A stretch of DNA of 64,000 nucleotides from Plasmodium coatneyi (Eukaryota; Apicomplexa; Aconoidasida; Haemosporida; Plasmodiidae): NCBI RefSeq assembly GCF_001680005.1, contig NC_033562.1:1302001-1366000 (forward strand), in the 5' to 3' direction. The notes under the pieces were generated by a model. It ran no database searches. It was not told the DNA's origin and saw only the letters and a program-made list of their open reading frames with translations. The stretch's first letter is position 1. Every line of letters begins with the position of its first letter. A program made the position numbers and the translations under genes. Positions 1 through 12,690 of the stretch are shown in pieces.

Positions 1-510
1 TTCTTTGCTTCATAAATGTATTCTTTTTGTTGTATATATATGCATGTGCACGTATGGTGAGGAGAAAAGCATTAAAGCACTTCATATATATAGGTTGTTC
101 CTATATGAACAATCTTTTAATAATGTTTTATCATCCTCCTTTAAAAAAACCATAAAACATGAATTAAGTGTGTATACAAAAATTTCAGCTTAGAGGAAGG
201 AATTACATTCCTCTGATTACAGCAGTTTGGGAAGGTGCGAATAATAATATAATACCTCAAAACCATGATGTACACACTTCAATAATGTAATCATCCATGG
301 ACTTTGTTATACATATACACATTATACACATATAGAAAAATAACAATAACAAAGGAAACGGTAAATGGTTATTTCGTATTTAAGGTGGATTTATAAATAT
401 TGTTCACATAACATTTTATTCATATTACAGTGAAAGTAAGGGTGCATGTATGTACATTTCCTGAGTTACACTCATAAGTTTCTATTTAGGGTAGTCCATT
501 TTCAGAAAAA
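1..510. other. AT-rich 5' flank of KIR gene A
   Basis: No convincing coding sequence is seen. A pyrimidine stretch followed by TTTTCAG ends at 505, just before the first ATG of the KIR-A reading frame. This stretch may therefore be an intron whose upstream exon lies outside the window, or simply 5' flank. Confidence 0.4.
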
Positions 511-2504
511 ATGGATGGAAGTAAAGGGAACAAAGAACTCCGCTGCAATAATTGGCTAACACTTCTGGGCAGTTACGGAAATCAAATAAAACAGAAATTA
601 GAGGAAGTCACACAAGAAAAGAGTTTGGAGGATGATATTTCATCTGTCTGGTGCTGCTTATCTAACATATATAATTCAAATACCGATAAACACGGACCCT
701 GTGATCTCTTATATTATGTAGTGGGGAGCATAGTGCACAAGAAGTTGGTTGATAAGACTTTATTTGATAGAATTATGGAAAAAATATACGAAATATTGAA
801 ACTGCAACTAAAGACAAGTCAATGCAACCTACGGAACAAGGAAAGTGGGAAGAAGTTGTTCGACTTAATGGAGAAATGGTCCAGTTATAATTTGGACCCC
901 ACAGAACTGTGGGAGGACAGGGGGAATTCCAGGAAAGTTAGCTGTAAGAAATGTGCTAATTATTTAGAAAAGGTTGCCGAAGCATGTAAAGAGGTAATAA
1001 AACAATGTAGGAAATCGCCAAGTAGTGAGGGGTGTGGAGGAATTACGGACAAAGATAATCAAGGCAGCCCTGAGTATTTATTACAGTTGATAGAACCCAT
1101 AATTTCAAAACCGCAAGCAACAGCAATGGCAGAAGCAGGAAGAGTACAACCAGTGTTGCAGGTACTGATAAGTTTATTTCTTCCCTTTGTTCTTACGTAA
1201 TTGAACCAATGCACCAGTATAGATGTAACTATTTATGCGTTGTGTAATAAGGAAATGTGTGAATACAGGAATACATAACAACATCCATCTACATATTCCA
1301 CCTTCTCCTCATTATATTCGCAGCAGCAAGGATGTTTGGATCAATTACCATCAGTTGAACATTTTTACAGTAAATTCGGAAAAACCGCGTACCCTTGTAA
1401 TGACACATCCTTTAAGGGAATAATGGAAAGCGCACTAACAAGTTACTCTGATCTTAGCGGCTATGCAGATTACATCGTAGGACCCTGGTGTTATGTACAC
1501 AACGGAATGGAAAGGACGAACCCACTATATGGTGCTCGCTGTAATCTCCTATATTATTTGATAGGATATCTATTACTTGACAACCTGTCCGAGGATGAGT
1601 TCTCAAACCGTATGAATACAATTTACAATACACTACAGAACTTCCGTGTTCAAAATCAGTGTGAACATATAAGAACGGAGAATATTGACAAAAAACTTCT
1701 AAAACAAATGAGGGCAGTGCACACTTATTACCAGGACTATAGTACTATAGAACAGCGCTTAAACACTAGTGACAAATCGTGCAATGAGGCATACTACACG
1801 CACTTGCGAGGTGTGCCAGCAGCCTACACAACTGTACGTGAGTGGTGTAGGAGGAAACCTAATGAAAAGTACTGCCAAAATTTTGAACAGAAATATGAGA
1901 AATATGGTGGCTCAGTATTGTCAAATTTGATGTGTTCCTTGAATCATACACCAGATTGTCCATCCAACAACATTCCAGCTGCTATATTCGGCACCATTGC
2001 TACAGTAGGACTTCCTACAATCACATTCTTCTTTTTATATAAAGTATATAATTATTATCACCACTATGTATTTGGAATGTATAAATACATACATATATAC
2101 TATATATTTCTATATATATATGAGGTATATATATATGTCTTCATTTCCCTTTCCACCCTTTTTTACTTTCTCCCTTATTTCAGTATATTCTTTTACCTTC
2201 CTGGCTCCATAATCATGTTAGAAACATTGTAGGAAGAAACACAAGAAAGAAAAGAACAACAATTCAGCGAGACTTGGATAATTTGACGGAAGACACCTCA
2301 ACAACAATAGGTTCCACAACAGGAGGTGATTCCTCTACTGAATATTCCACAGAAAATTCAATAGCAGAAGATTCCACCACAGTATTTTCTTCTGCTCGAT
2401 ATACTACTTCAACACCATCCAATAGAAGAAGAACAAATAATAGAAAAGGACATCAACAACAACAGCAACGACGAAAAGCGAATATTAGTTATCAAAACAT
2501 GTAA
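511..2504 (+). CDS. KIR-type PIR variant antigen, two PIR domains (KIR gene A)
   Basis: Proposed exons are 511-1161, 1324-2043 and 2184-2504, all joined in phase 0 (563 residues). Exon 1 carries a Cys-rich helical PIR domain with the words WCCLS, NTDKHG and CDLLYYVVGSI. Exon 2 starts with the KIR-like LDQLPS and carries a second PIR domain followed by a hydrophobic segment (IFGTIATVGLPTITFFFLYK). The last exon is the Ser/Thr-rich cytoplasmic tail ending SYQNM. KIR/PIR proteins are known as variant proteins exported to the infected red cell. The start is uncertain. The last 36 bases of exon 1 (1126-1161, MAEAGRVQPVLQ) look exactly like a normal 12-codon KIR first exon, so a one-domain protein starting at 1126 is equally possible. 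An acceptor-like CAG at 503-505 also allows an upstream exon. Confidence 0.75.
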
Positions 2505-4051
2505 CACACCACATGGAACACATTTGGAATGTAACACAATGGAGTGTAACATTGAATGAAAGGTTGCCCTCTTCTATGGAACGAACAATAAATAACTGCA
2601 CAATTCATATAGCGTAGGAATGAAATGACATTTTTTTATGATTTTTTTTTTTTTTATATTTTTTTTAAAATTATCCCACCTTTTTAGAAAAATTGTGGAG
2701 AACCAAATAGCATTAGGAAGATCCTCAGCGTGTCTTACCCCCTTTATTTCGTAGCCTTATATTTTTATGCCTTAGGCTTAATTAGTTATTTTAGGAATTG
2801 AAGAGGGTAATCAGCGATTGAGAAAGCCGTACCTTGCGTTATCATGCGAATAGTCCATTTTTGTTCCCCTTTTTTCCCAGTGGCTTCTAACCTACCCGTT
2901 TATGTGGATATGCGAGCTAGCGCGAACACTAGAATGTCCCCCCCCTGTGTTTAGTAAGATGCTGTAGAGGAAGCACGTCTCACGGCGATCCGCCTTGTCA
3001 TAATGAAACACACATGGGAGCGGTAACACCAGAAAAATATAAAATATAATTTTTTTTTTTTTCTTTTCTTTTTTTGTGAAAACCATTCTGTTTCTCATTT
3101 TTGCACGTAACTGAGTGCGCCGGAAAAAAAGGGACTGAAGGGGACCTACTACAAAAAAACTTAATTGATTTTTATGTTTGAATTTTTTGTGTGTTCTACA
3201 GTGTTGCTATGGTAGCATATTGTCTCCCCGCCCATGATTCCCTCTTAAGGGGGGGGAAGGAAAAATCTGTTTTGCCCCTTCGCATGTGGACGGGAAACAC
3301 CCTCATGGCATTTTCGAAGGTGTTGATTAATCAGTGAAGACGTTAACGCCAAAAGGGGTGACAAGAAAAGTGGCAGTTTGATTACCCAAACTATGCATGT
3401 GATTATTCTCATGTTGGGACGTTCTACTGTGTGCATGTATTTAAGGACAGATAGATAAGCAGGTATATACCTACGCATCTGTTTTATCAAAAGGAACAGA
3501 CAAATGAGGACGCTGCCAGTTCTGCGTGACTACACTTACACTGGGTTAGGGGGCTTCTTCCCGTGTCGAATAAATTCCCTTTATCCCGTTTCGAGGTGTG
3601 CTCCACTGCCGCGCACATTTGCCCATTTCCCTTTATGCATATAATACAGGGAAGGGGCGATTATTTCAGCCCACGTTCACCCGCTGGTCGGCACATTCAT
3701 GTTGGCAGTTCCGGTTGGCACATCCGCTTCGCAATCTCCCCTTTGGGGCATTGGTTTGGCGCAAATATTTAGAGAATGTGATTGGCGAAATTATACGGTC
3801 TATCGATTGATACACTGTTTTTTTTTTTTTTTTTTTTTCCTCTGTGTCGTTCAACATTGAATATATTGATGTACACATGTATGATCATGGATGGGAAATT
3901 TTTTTTTTTTCTTTTCCCACTTTTGTGCCCTAGTACCACAGAAGTATACGCCGGACACAATGGCGATGGAGGTTAAATCCCCCTCGGCGTGCTGCTAATT
4001 CGTTAAAAAACATTTCAAAGAAATTTAAGGGGCACCAACAGGGAACCCAGG

Positions 4052-4158
4052 AAAAAAAAAAAAAAAAAAAAAAAAAGAAAAAAGAAAAAAAGAAAAAAAG
4101 AAAAAAAGAAAAAAAGAAAAAAAGAAAAAAAGAAAAAAAGAAAAAAAGAAAAAAAGAA
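4052..4158. repeat. A-rich microsatellite, (G A6-7)n
   Basis: A pure A run is followed by about ten copies of a GAAAAAAA-like unit of 7-8 bases. It is simple-sequence DNA of the sort common in Plasmodium intergenic regions, probably length-polymorphic. Confidence 0.9.
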
Positions 4159-5474
4159 GAATTTACAACGTAACAGGAAAAAAGTATAGTGTCCACCATT
4201 CAGACCAAGCTGTGTAGGTAATTTTCTTATTTCTTCTTTTTCCTTTTTTCATTTTTCTTTTTTTTTAAGGTTAAAAAGGTGTTGCGAAATGTGCAAACAG
4301 TTTTATTCACGAACATTATATTTAGTCTACTAAAATATAAGTACGGAATGATTACGGAGGCATGTAGTCCGGAGTATTGTGCTCATATGAGTAGGGAGTT
4401 CTGTACAATTTTTTGTTATTGTGTAACAAGGAACAGTGGAAAAAATTCCCCGAAAGGAATTCGCAAATTTTTGTACCCGCAATGCTCCTTACCCTGCTAT
4501 TTTCCCATTACCACTGTTTACGTAAATCTGTAATAGGCCTGCGCTCAACCATACACACTCTATTGAACACACTGTACACATGAGCCCAATGAAAATATAA
4601 AATAGCGGCCAGAAGGAGCATCCACACTCTCCATAGCACGTACTAAGAATTATGGGCGCTCCATATATATCCATGCTAACCAATACACAGTTATGTTCCA
4701 TTAATACTCTGCCGCTTCCCTTATATTGTGTACTAAAATATGGACTTTAACTTGTTCATACATAGGCTACTTACTATGGGTCCCATTAGGAACATGGGGA
4801 AGCGGAACCACGTGGTACGAGACCACGCAACCCTTCTTTTATCGTTCTCCTTATAATAATGTTGCGCTAATAAGAAAATGTCGGGAACATTAAAATTTTG
4901 GAACTAAGCTAACCGAATGATCCACATGATCCACCTAATACGCATGAATCGTAAAATTATATATGTACATTTAGCTTGAGCAACGTCGCAACTGTACACA
5001 AATTCGTAGTCTGCAATTGGACAGTTCTGTTCCGTATTAGCTAAGTGGCTTATATATACCCTATGTAGGTAGTACATAACTGCAACAACCACAGTATTTA
5101 TATCAGCTATCTGCACATATAATACGTGTTTATGGCAACCATAGTATTGAAGGTTTGTCTATACTACTCAGGTGTGCGACAGCCACGCCTGGGGCGACAC
5201 ACCCTGACGGTGGGGTCCCTCTATTTGGGATCCTGCCTCTTTGGGGTCTCCCCCATTGGGGTCATCCCCCCCTTAATCTTATCATACAACCCTACCCAAA
5301 AGTAGAAAAAAAAAAAAAAAAAGGGAAGAAGTTAAAATATGAAACGTCCATAGAACTAATCAGGGAGAGTGGAATGCCAACCTGAGAGACGGGAATGGTA
5401 ATGCAAATGGGGGAAGGAGTTTGCTACATTTTTTGGTTGTATAGCAAGCCCAGCACATTCCACTTTTGGAAGAG

Positions 5475-5825
5475 GGTCTAAGGAACGAAAGAGGTCTAAG
5501 CAGAAGGAAGGAAAGGAGGCCTAAGGAGGAAGAAGGAAAGGATGGTCTAAGGAAGGGGAAGGAAAGGAAGGAAGGGGTCTAAGGAGAAGGAAGGAATGCG
5601 AAGGGGTCTAAGGAGGAGGGAAGAAAGTGAGGTCTAAGGAAGGAAAGGAAAGGAGGTCTAAGGAAGGAAAGGAAAGGAGAGTCTAAGGAGAAGGGCGGAA
5701 AGGAGAGTCTAAGGAAGAAGGAAAGTGATGGGTCTAAGGAAGAAGGAAAGTGATGGGTCTAAGGAAGGAAAGGAAAGGAGGTCTAAGGAGGGAAGGAAGG
5801 AAAGGAGGTCTAAGGTGGAGGAGCA
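5475..5825. repeat. Polypurine minisatellite, unit GTCTAAGG + purines
   Basis: About fourteen irregular units of 24-30 bases each begin with GTCTAAGG (or GCCTAAGG) and continue with purine blocks such as AAGGAAAGGAAAGGAG. Adjacent units at about 5640-5690 and 5715-5760 are near identical. The top strand is almost entirely purine for 350 bases except for the TCT of each unit. Confidence 0.9.
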
Positions 5826-6711
5826 AAGGAGGAAGGAATTCTCAATTAGTATAGTGCACACATTCCACATATACAAATAAACTATGTGTAGTATACCCAT
5901 TGGAAAGGGAAAAGGGTGAATAAAATGATTATAACAAACTTATAATAAGGAGGAAAAGAGGAAGGTGGAAAAGACTGCTTTCCAACAAACTACTACTACT
6001 ACAAGAGTAATGTGCTGCTATAAGGAATGGTGCGTACACACAGAAACAGAAATTTCACTCTCTTTTGAACATAGTGGAGCACATATCTCTGTATTTTACT
6101 CTTTTTTCTACTTGGATTGTTAATACACATATTTCATCACTGAATATAGGTGAATGTGCACATATTCCAGAGGGAAGGGTGTGCTGCTTCTGTTTGAATT
6201 ATGCAGTATCTGTTAACAGTTTGCAATAATCCTTCCTTTAAATAACAATAGAACGTAAATTAATATTACATACTAAAATTTTCGTCAATAGAGAAGTATG
6301 CTTATGTGCACAACAGGAAGAATATGTAAATAATAATAATATAATATTCCAAAACGAATATATATACACAATGTGAAAGCAGTAATACATAGATGGAGGT
6401 TGTACGGGGAGTTTTACCTTCTTCCATTATTTTTTTTATTCTTTGGTTGTTCGTCCGTGTGTCCCCCTCATTATTTTTACCTTAATTATATATACATGTG
6501 ATGATTTTGATGTACATGTATGTGTATGTGGCATATAACTATTACTCAAAAATTAAGGAATATTCCTTCTTTAGGGAAGCGAGAGTACAATATTCGCTCA
6601 TAATTAACATAGAACTAGTAAAAATTTCACATATATGCACTCTCGATGAACATATATAAGCAACCGTCTTGGGAGGAATTTATTACATATGCACGAGCAT
6701 ATACATAAGCA

Positions 6712-9125
6712 ATGGCACAGAATATATTGACGGTTCGTTATCCTCTTTTCAGAGTGAACACCCATATACTTACATACTATTTGTACAATACTATATATGT
6801 ATAGCATAATAAGAAATGGGAGTACACATATATTTCGCTAATTATTTTTATAGAGAACATATTTGGATAGCGTGCTACCTTCGAGGAAGGATTATTACAA
6901 TGAATTTAATGGGCAACTAGATGTCTGCCAGTATTTGAGCAATGATAATTTTGAGGACAAAATAGATCAGAAGTTACATGAGAACTTTAAGAATGGACCA
7001 TATGACAGTAAAATTGTGCAAGCATGGTGCTGCGCATCGAGGAAGAAGGAACAAAATAAGTCGTCCGACAATGATGCACCTTGTCATTTCTTTTATTACT
7101 GGTTAGGAGAGAAGGTACTTGCCAAACGGGGAAAGAATCCATGGGCAGACACCGTAAAGGCCATTTATAATGAACTCAAGGGTCCCCCTGGAAAAGAGAC
7201 TTGTGGCATTATATACCAGGCTATTAGGGAAGAAGAGTTCACTAAGAAGAAAGAAGCATATGAGTACCTTTGGAACTACGGTACTATACAAACACATATG
7301 GAAGGTAAGGAATCTTGCGATACGCAATGTGACGAGTACCTGAAGGAAACCTTTTCAGCTTATAAAAAAGTGTTTGGTGAGTGTATAGGAGAAAATGGTG
7401 CTACAGATCCATATTGTACTGAGTTCAAGAGGAAACATGTAGAGCTCAGCAATCAGGAACTGCAAGAACTAACGCAATTAACATGCAAAAAAGTTACGAA
7501 CCCAGGTTCTTCTGGTACCGGTTCTACGGGAACCTGGAACCCAGGTTCTTCTGCTTCCGGTAGTACAGGACACGTCGCTGCCGGTTCTGTTAGTGAGGTA
7601 GGTACAGCCAATGGTGTTCTTAATGTGGTGTGAATGTGAGGAGGAAAGAAGCACTGAGCAGGTTGCTCTTTTTGTTCTGCTGTGTTTCGCCATGGAACAA
7701 ATCCATGTGCCCACATATAATTATTCCATGCACTACCACATTATTAGATGTGAATATGACCCATTATATATATATGTATGAACTCACACATATATATGTA
7801 TATATATTCCACTTTTCCTTACCAATTGTACTTATGAATTCAGCTACGGAAGACATTACCTTCCTGGACCGAGTACTATAAGAAGTTTGAGAGTACTGAG
7901 TACACATGTGGTTCCAGGGGAAACATAGAACCAGAGCAGGAGAAGCAGTTGAGAGAGAAGTTAGTTGAATATAAGGGACCCTCCTCTATGGCAAGAATGT
8001 TCATAAACGCATATTGTCATGCATGTAAGAAGGAAGAAGGTAGGGAAACCTTGAAGGATGCACCTTGTCATTTCTTTTATTACTGGATAAGGGAAAATTT
8101 CCCCTGTGATGGCAAGGAATCTAAATTATCACAGGTCTTAGGGGAAATTTATAATATACTGACAAGTATTACTGGCCAAAATAAATGTAAAATTATATAC
8201 GATGATGCTGGCGACGAAACAGCCAAACACAGAAAAACAGTATTCAATCATTTCTACGATTATGAATCTATAGAACAAAGATTACTGGAAGGTAAGTTCG
8301 ATTGTGAAAAGGAAAAAGTAGAGTACAAAATCGACTTAGATGATGCTTGTACTAAAGTGAAGCAATATTGCAGCGGAAATGGTGCTACTGATCAATATTG
8401 TACCAAGTATAGTTAGGACTATGAACAGTACTGTAATAGGAACATACAGGACCTGAAGTGTAGTGGAGTGTCTGAACTACAAACTACAATAAAAGCTGTG
8501 GAAACTCAACGTAGACAAGATTACGGTCATGATCAGAAATTTGAGGAAACTCCCCAAACATCTGCAGGAACCATTGTTTCTTCTGTACTTCCTGCAATAA
8601 GCTTCCCATTACTTGTCTTCCTTTTATATAAGGTAAACGAATAATTACAATTATAGAGTAAAAGTATGAAGATTGTAAAGGTTCATGACTATTATTATTT
8701 TTTTTTTCAGTATATATATATATATGAAAAAACTGGGGGTCCATTATATATATAAATGTTCACATACTTTGACCACTCCCCTTTATTAGTACACTCCACT
8801 AACCTCCTGGTTTGGTAACCATTCTGGAGGAAGAAGAAACATTAGAACAAAAAAAAGGTCCAAAAGGAATGAATTTGATGCGGTCACGGAAGACACCTTA
8901 ACAGAATATTCAACAGACACTTCCACAATAGGAGACTTCTCCACAACAACAACAAATGGAACATCTACCATATATAATGAGTCACCTAGAAGAGTAGGAA
9001 GAGGAAGGGCAAATAATAATAATAATGGAAGGGAACAGCAGCAACAACAACAACGACAACAACAGAGGCAACAACAGCAAAGGCAAAGGGAAAGGTCAAG
9101 AATTATAGCTTATCAGCGTATGTAA
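6712..9125 (+). pseudogene. KIR-type PIR gene, two domains, in-frame stop (KIR gene B)
   Basis: Likely exons are 6712-6732 (short start exon ending TTGACG before GTTCGT; low confidence), 6854-7597 (PIR domain 1), 7844-8632 (PIR domain 2 plus membrane segment) and 8790-9125 (cytoplasmic tail ending YQRM). Domain 1 opens with YLDSVLPSRKDYYNEF and ends in a Gly/Ser/Thr-rich linker with repeated NPGSSxxGSTG. Domain 2 opens with RKTLPSWTEYYKKF. The frame of the domain 2 exon is interrupted by TAG at 8414-8416, directly after CTKYS. The same frame then continues with conserved PIR residues, a hydrophobic segment (about 8566-8632) and a valid GT donor. The tail exon has Asn and Gln/Arg runs. Splice sites and both flanks are intact, so the break looks recent, or it is a single-base sequence error. 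A truncated secreted product cannot be excluded. Confidence 0.75.
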
Positions 9126-10135
9126 TGTTCCCTTCTCATTAATTATAAGTAGTATATAATATAATTCCAAATTATAAGTAATATGTAGTGTGCCCTACCA
9201 GAAATTATACTTGAAATATAATGTTTCTTCCCAGAGGGACATAAATGACCACGCAAAGTTTATACAATGTAAGAAACAGAATGACATTTCTTTTCCCCAT
9301 TTTTCTTTTTTTTTTTTGTTTAAATGTGCCAGTGTTGGTCCCTAAAATATTGATTCTTTTTCGTATACACACACAGATGTGTGACATGGTAAAAAATTTG
9401 TGTAATTGTGTACACAGTTCCTTATTTGTTTTTTTTTTTTTGTAAGAACGCACTCTTTTTTTTAAGAACACTTTTTTTTTAAAACACTCTTTTTTTTTTT
9501 TTGCGGAGGAGCAGGAGAAGCGCAGCGCATGTAAAGTGATATGCTGGTGGGGGCGTTAGAAATGGACAACATTGTGCGCAAAAAAAAGCAGTAAAAACCA
9601 AGCCCCTCCTTTTTTTTTTTGGCAATAAACCCCTTTTTTTTGGTGGTTGTTCCTTATTTGGGTTGTTCCCTATTTGGTTGTTTTGGTTCCCCCCCTTTTA
9701 TTATTGTGTGTATACTCTTTCCATATTTGTGCTTGCCATTCTTTTTTATTTTTTAACATTTTAGAGGGGTAGACGGATTATATATTTATTTTTTTTTTTT
9801 TCCTTCTTTTTTTTCCTTAACAAGAAAAACTTTTACTTTAAATAATATATATATATGTGTTATTTTAAATAAAAGAAAGTGCTCACTCCATATAGTATGT
9901 CACTTTTAGACAGAATAAAAGTGGAGTTCGCACAAACACACTTTAAAGGGGGTGGGGGGGAGCACTTATACAGAAGTAAAAGAATGAAAGTACAAATTTG
10001 TGAAAATTGCGGATGTTTAAAATTTTTTATATTTGTTTCCTTCATTTGCATAATTATTGATGTTGATAACGAACACAACACACAGTGTACACACACAATG
10101 TGTGTTACATTGCATGTTACCATCCAGGTGTTACG
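9126..10135. other. Intergenic stretch between convergent KIR B and KIR C
   Basis: It is AT-rich with many T runs (9300-9320, 9428-9440, 9460-9500, 9789-9800). KIR B and KIR C point towards each other across it, so it should hold both 3' UTRs. No gene is seen. Confidence 0.5.
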
Positions 10136-11685
10136 TTACATGCGACCATAGCCAATATTTCGGTGACTCGGTCCCTGTTGTGCTTGCCTCTGCTGCGTTG
10201 GTTGCCTTCTATTAGTATTTGCTCCTCCTCCTCTGTTGGTGGTATGTGATGGTGGTGATCGTGATAGTCTTCGTTCATTATATATGGTAGAATGGTCTGT
10301 TGTGGACAAGTCTCCTATTGTGGAAGGTTCTGTTGAATACACTGTGGTAGTATCACCTATTGTTGAATTGTTCTCTGTTCGAGAACCAAACTTGCGTTGG
10401 ATAGTGGATCTTTTTTTTTTTCCTTTAAGTTGGTTACTAAACCAAGAGGGTAAAAGATCATACTACCGAGGAAAGAGAAGGTGGTAGGTGGGTTGTTAGG
10501 GGTGGTTGGGTGGCAGGTGGGTTGTTAGAGGTGGTGGAAGGAAGGGAGGTTGTTAGGGTGGTAGGTGGAAGGAAGGTTGTGTTAGAGGTGGTCAGATGGT
10601 GGTAATGCTGTGGTGTGCGTGCTTACCTTGTAAAGGAGGAAAGCAACAATTGTTGGTAATCCTATTGCAGCAAGTCCACCAGACACAGCTGGTGCTACAT
10701 TGCTAGCAGAACTATTATCAGCATCACTAAAAGAACCACTACTACCAGCTTGATTTGGATTGGGATTTGGTTTGGGAGGTACGGTGCATTTCAATTTTTG
10801 CAGCTTCTCTGTGCTGCAATAATTTCCACCTGCTCCCTTTCCCGCATTAAACCAGTTACAATATTTATGCTCACTATGTTCCCTTCCATCTTCACAGTAT
10901 GTATTCATAGCATTACATGCTGTAGTAATTTCTTGAAGGTGTTGGTGATATGTTGAATCACACTTGGGCTCATTACTTTTGGCCCTATCCAATTGGTCCA
11001 GTAGTGTTTCGTCGTCATGAGAGTAGTCATATACTTTCTTCATGTCGCCGAAAATATCATCTTTCATATCCTCGTATATAAGGGCACACCCCTTCTTCTC
11101 TCCAGCAGGAGTAGTAACTTCCCCGAGTTTATCATAGATTGTTTTCATAATGTTCAAAGGGGATGCATCATCAACGTCACTTAATTTGTTAATTAATAAA
11201 TCTCCTAACCAAAAATAAAAAAAAGGACAAAGTCCATCATAGGATGGACCCTTTCTTGTCACCCCCGTAAGTGCATAGCACCATGCTTTTACAATTTTTT
11301 CGGCTTCATTTTTAATGCTTTGATGAGAATTTAATGTGTTACTCAGTCGAGAATCTGCATCTCTCACTTGAATATTATGGAGGACACAATTATTCCAGGC
11401 TCCATTTAATTCTTTATATTTCGTCCTTGAAGGTAATTGGTCCAAATCATCCACCTATAAATGTAAACGACGGAATATATAAATGTATATATATATACCT
11501 TCATGTATATTCCTATGTATTATTCCTCATACTCCCCATCTAATGTGATGTGTACATTCCCTTATGGAATACCTATGTACGCACATTTCACACATATATA
11601 TAGATATATGCGTGTGCGTGTACATAATTCAAGTAGGGAAAAACTGACCGTTAATGTTTTCGTTCCTACTGGCGATTCCGGCATT
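10136..11685 (-). CDS. KIR-type PIR variant antigen, one domain (KIR gene C)
   Basis: The gene runs on the minus strand with three exons, all phase 0. Exon 1 is 11650-11685 (12 codons, MPESPVGTKTLT, donor GTCAGT). Exon 2 is 10627-11454 (276 codons) and exon 3 is 10136-10462, giving 395-396 residues. Exon 2 begins VDDLDQLPSRTKYKEL and holds one PIR domain with WCYAL, CPFFYFWLGDLL and regular Cys spacing. A Pro/Asn and Ser/Ala-rich stalk follows, then the membrane segment GGLAAIGLPTIVAFLLYK. Exon 3 is the cytoplasmic tail, beginning YDLLPSWF and ending NIGYGRM. This is the canonical three-exon KIR layout and serves here as the template for judging its neighbours. It is the only KIR in the window on this strand. 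Intron 2 (10463-10626) is strikingly G-rich on the plus strand. Confidence 0.88.
10490..10521 (+). other. Potential G-quadruplex in KIR C intron 2
   Basis: The plus strand has four runs of at least three G (10490-10492, 10499-10502, 10508-10510, 10519-10521) with loops of 6, 5 and 8 bases, and further GG pairs between and after them. It is the template strand of KIR C, so the pre-mRNA is C-rich here. Folding is inferred, not shown. Confidence 0.5.
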
Positions 11686-12690
11686 CTGCATACACATTTT
11701 TTGATGTATATATATAAAAAGTAATCTAAAAATGTTCAATCATTTAAAAGGAAAGTGTATAAAAATATTCCTTGTTTCATGATTATGAATGGAATTGTAT
11801 GTGTAACAATTCTGTTTGACTAGGGATTAGGAGCGTGCATATATCAAATTCTTATTCACTTCCTCTCAGTAATACATATTGCTTCAAGTTTTCCAAAGCA
11901 ACGATCGTATATTCTATGCTCGGATGAAATTATCATATGAACATCGTTAGATAACAAATGTGAGAAGATGTACTGAAATATGAAAATAAGGTCAGAGGGG
12001 TAGAATTCGGGTGTGTGTGAAACATTTATGCACATTCCTCTATACATTCATTATACTATTCCATAAAATTTTGTCATTTATAACACTATATTACTACTTA
12101 CATGTTCCCATTATTAGGTGTATGCAAGAATTCAATTCTTTATAACAGAAATTTTTACTCAAACATTTTTAATTCATCTTTCTCTGGCCACTTAAAGGGA
12201 TAATTAAAAATTATTAACATACATATTATACAATTTATATATATGGAGCACCCTGTTCACCCTTTCCTTTTACCGTATATGCACATTTTCGTATACTAAC
12301 ATTGTGCAACACAACCGTCCTCCGTTCATAACCGTTCAGTAATAATAATATCACCTGTTTCCATTCTACTCCTATGCGTACGCTACAAGCTTACCTATTA
12401 CAAAACTATACTTTACGCTACTTGAGCTACATCACCCACTCTTTTCTTAATACACATTACACTTTACATATTAGTGTACTCTCTTTTTTTTCTTTATGAT
12501 AAGCCTATTACGTAAATAACACCCCTATACCAAGAATATGTATTATGTTACTGGAGCTCTTTTTTCTCCCCCCATTTCTTAGTGTGTACTATACATTCCA
12601 TGTATTAATGTGCCTCATTTTGTTCCTTTAACTTAAATCAAGGTTTTGAGCGAACAATTATTTTCATTTCACTTCTATATATTCTAGCTT
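11686..12690. other. AT-rich upstream region of KIR C up to the telomere-like island
   Basis: I see no gene. It should hold the KIR C promoter, which reads leftwards. The sequence is about two-thirds A+T without long homopolymers, unlike the core intergenic DNA. Confidence 0.4.

Larger units (their letters stand above)
2505..6711. other. Gene-free intergenic stretch between KIR A and KIR B
   Basis: It contains AT-rich and homopolymer-rich DNA, an AAAAAAG microsatellite (about 4052-4158) and a purine-rich minisatellite (about 5475-5825). Short open frames exist, but none has KIR or other recognisable features. I see no RNA gene. Confidence 0.5.

Noticed and set aside
4700..4850. Possible structured RNA around CCACGTGGTACGAGACCACG
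   Set aside because: Only a short hairpin and a palindromic CACGTG core are seen. No tRNA or known RNA pattern fits.
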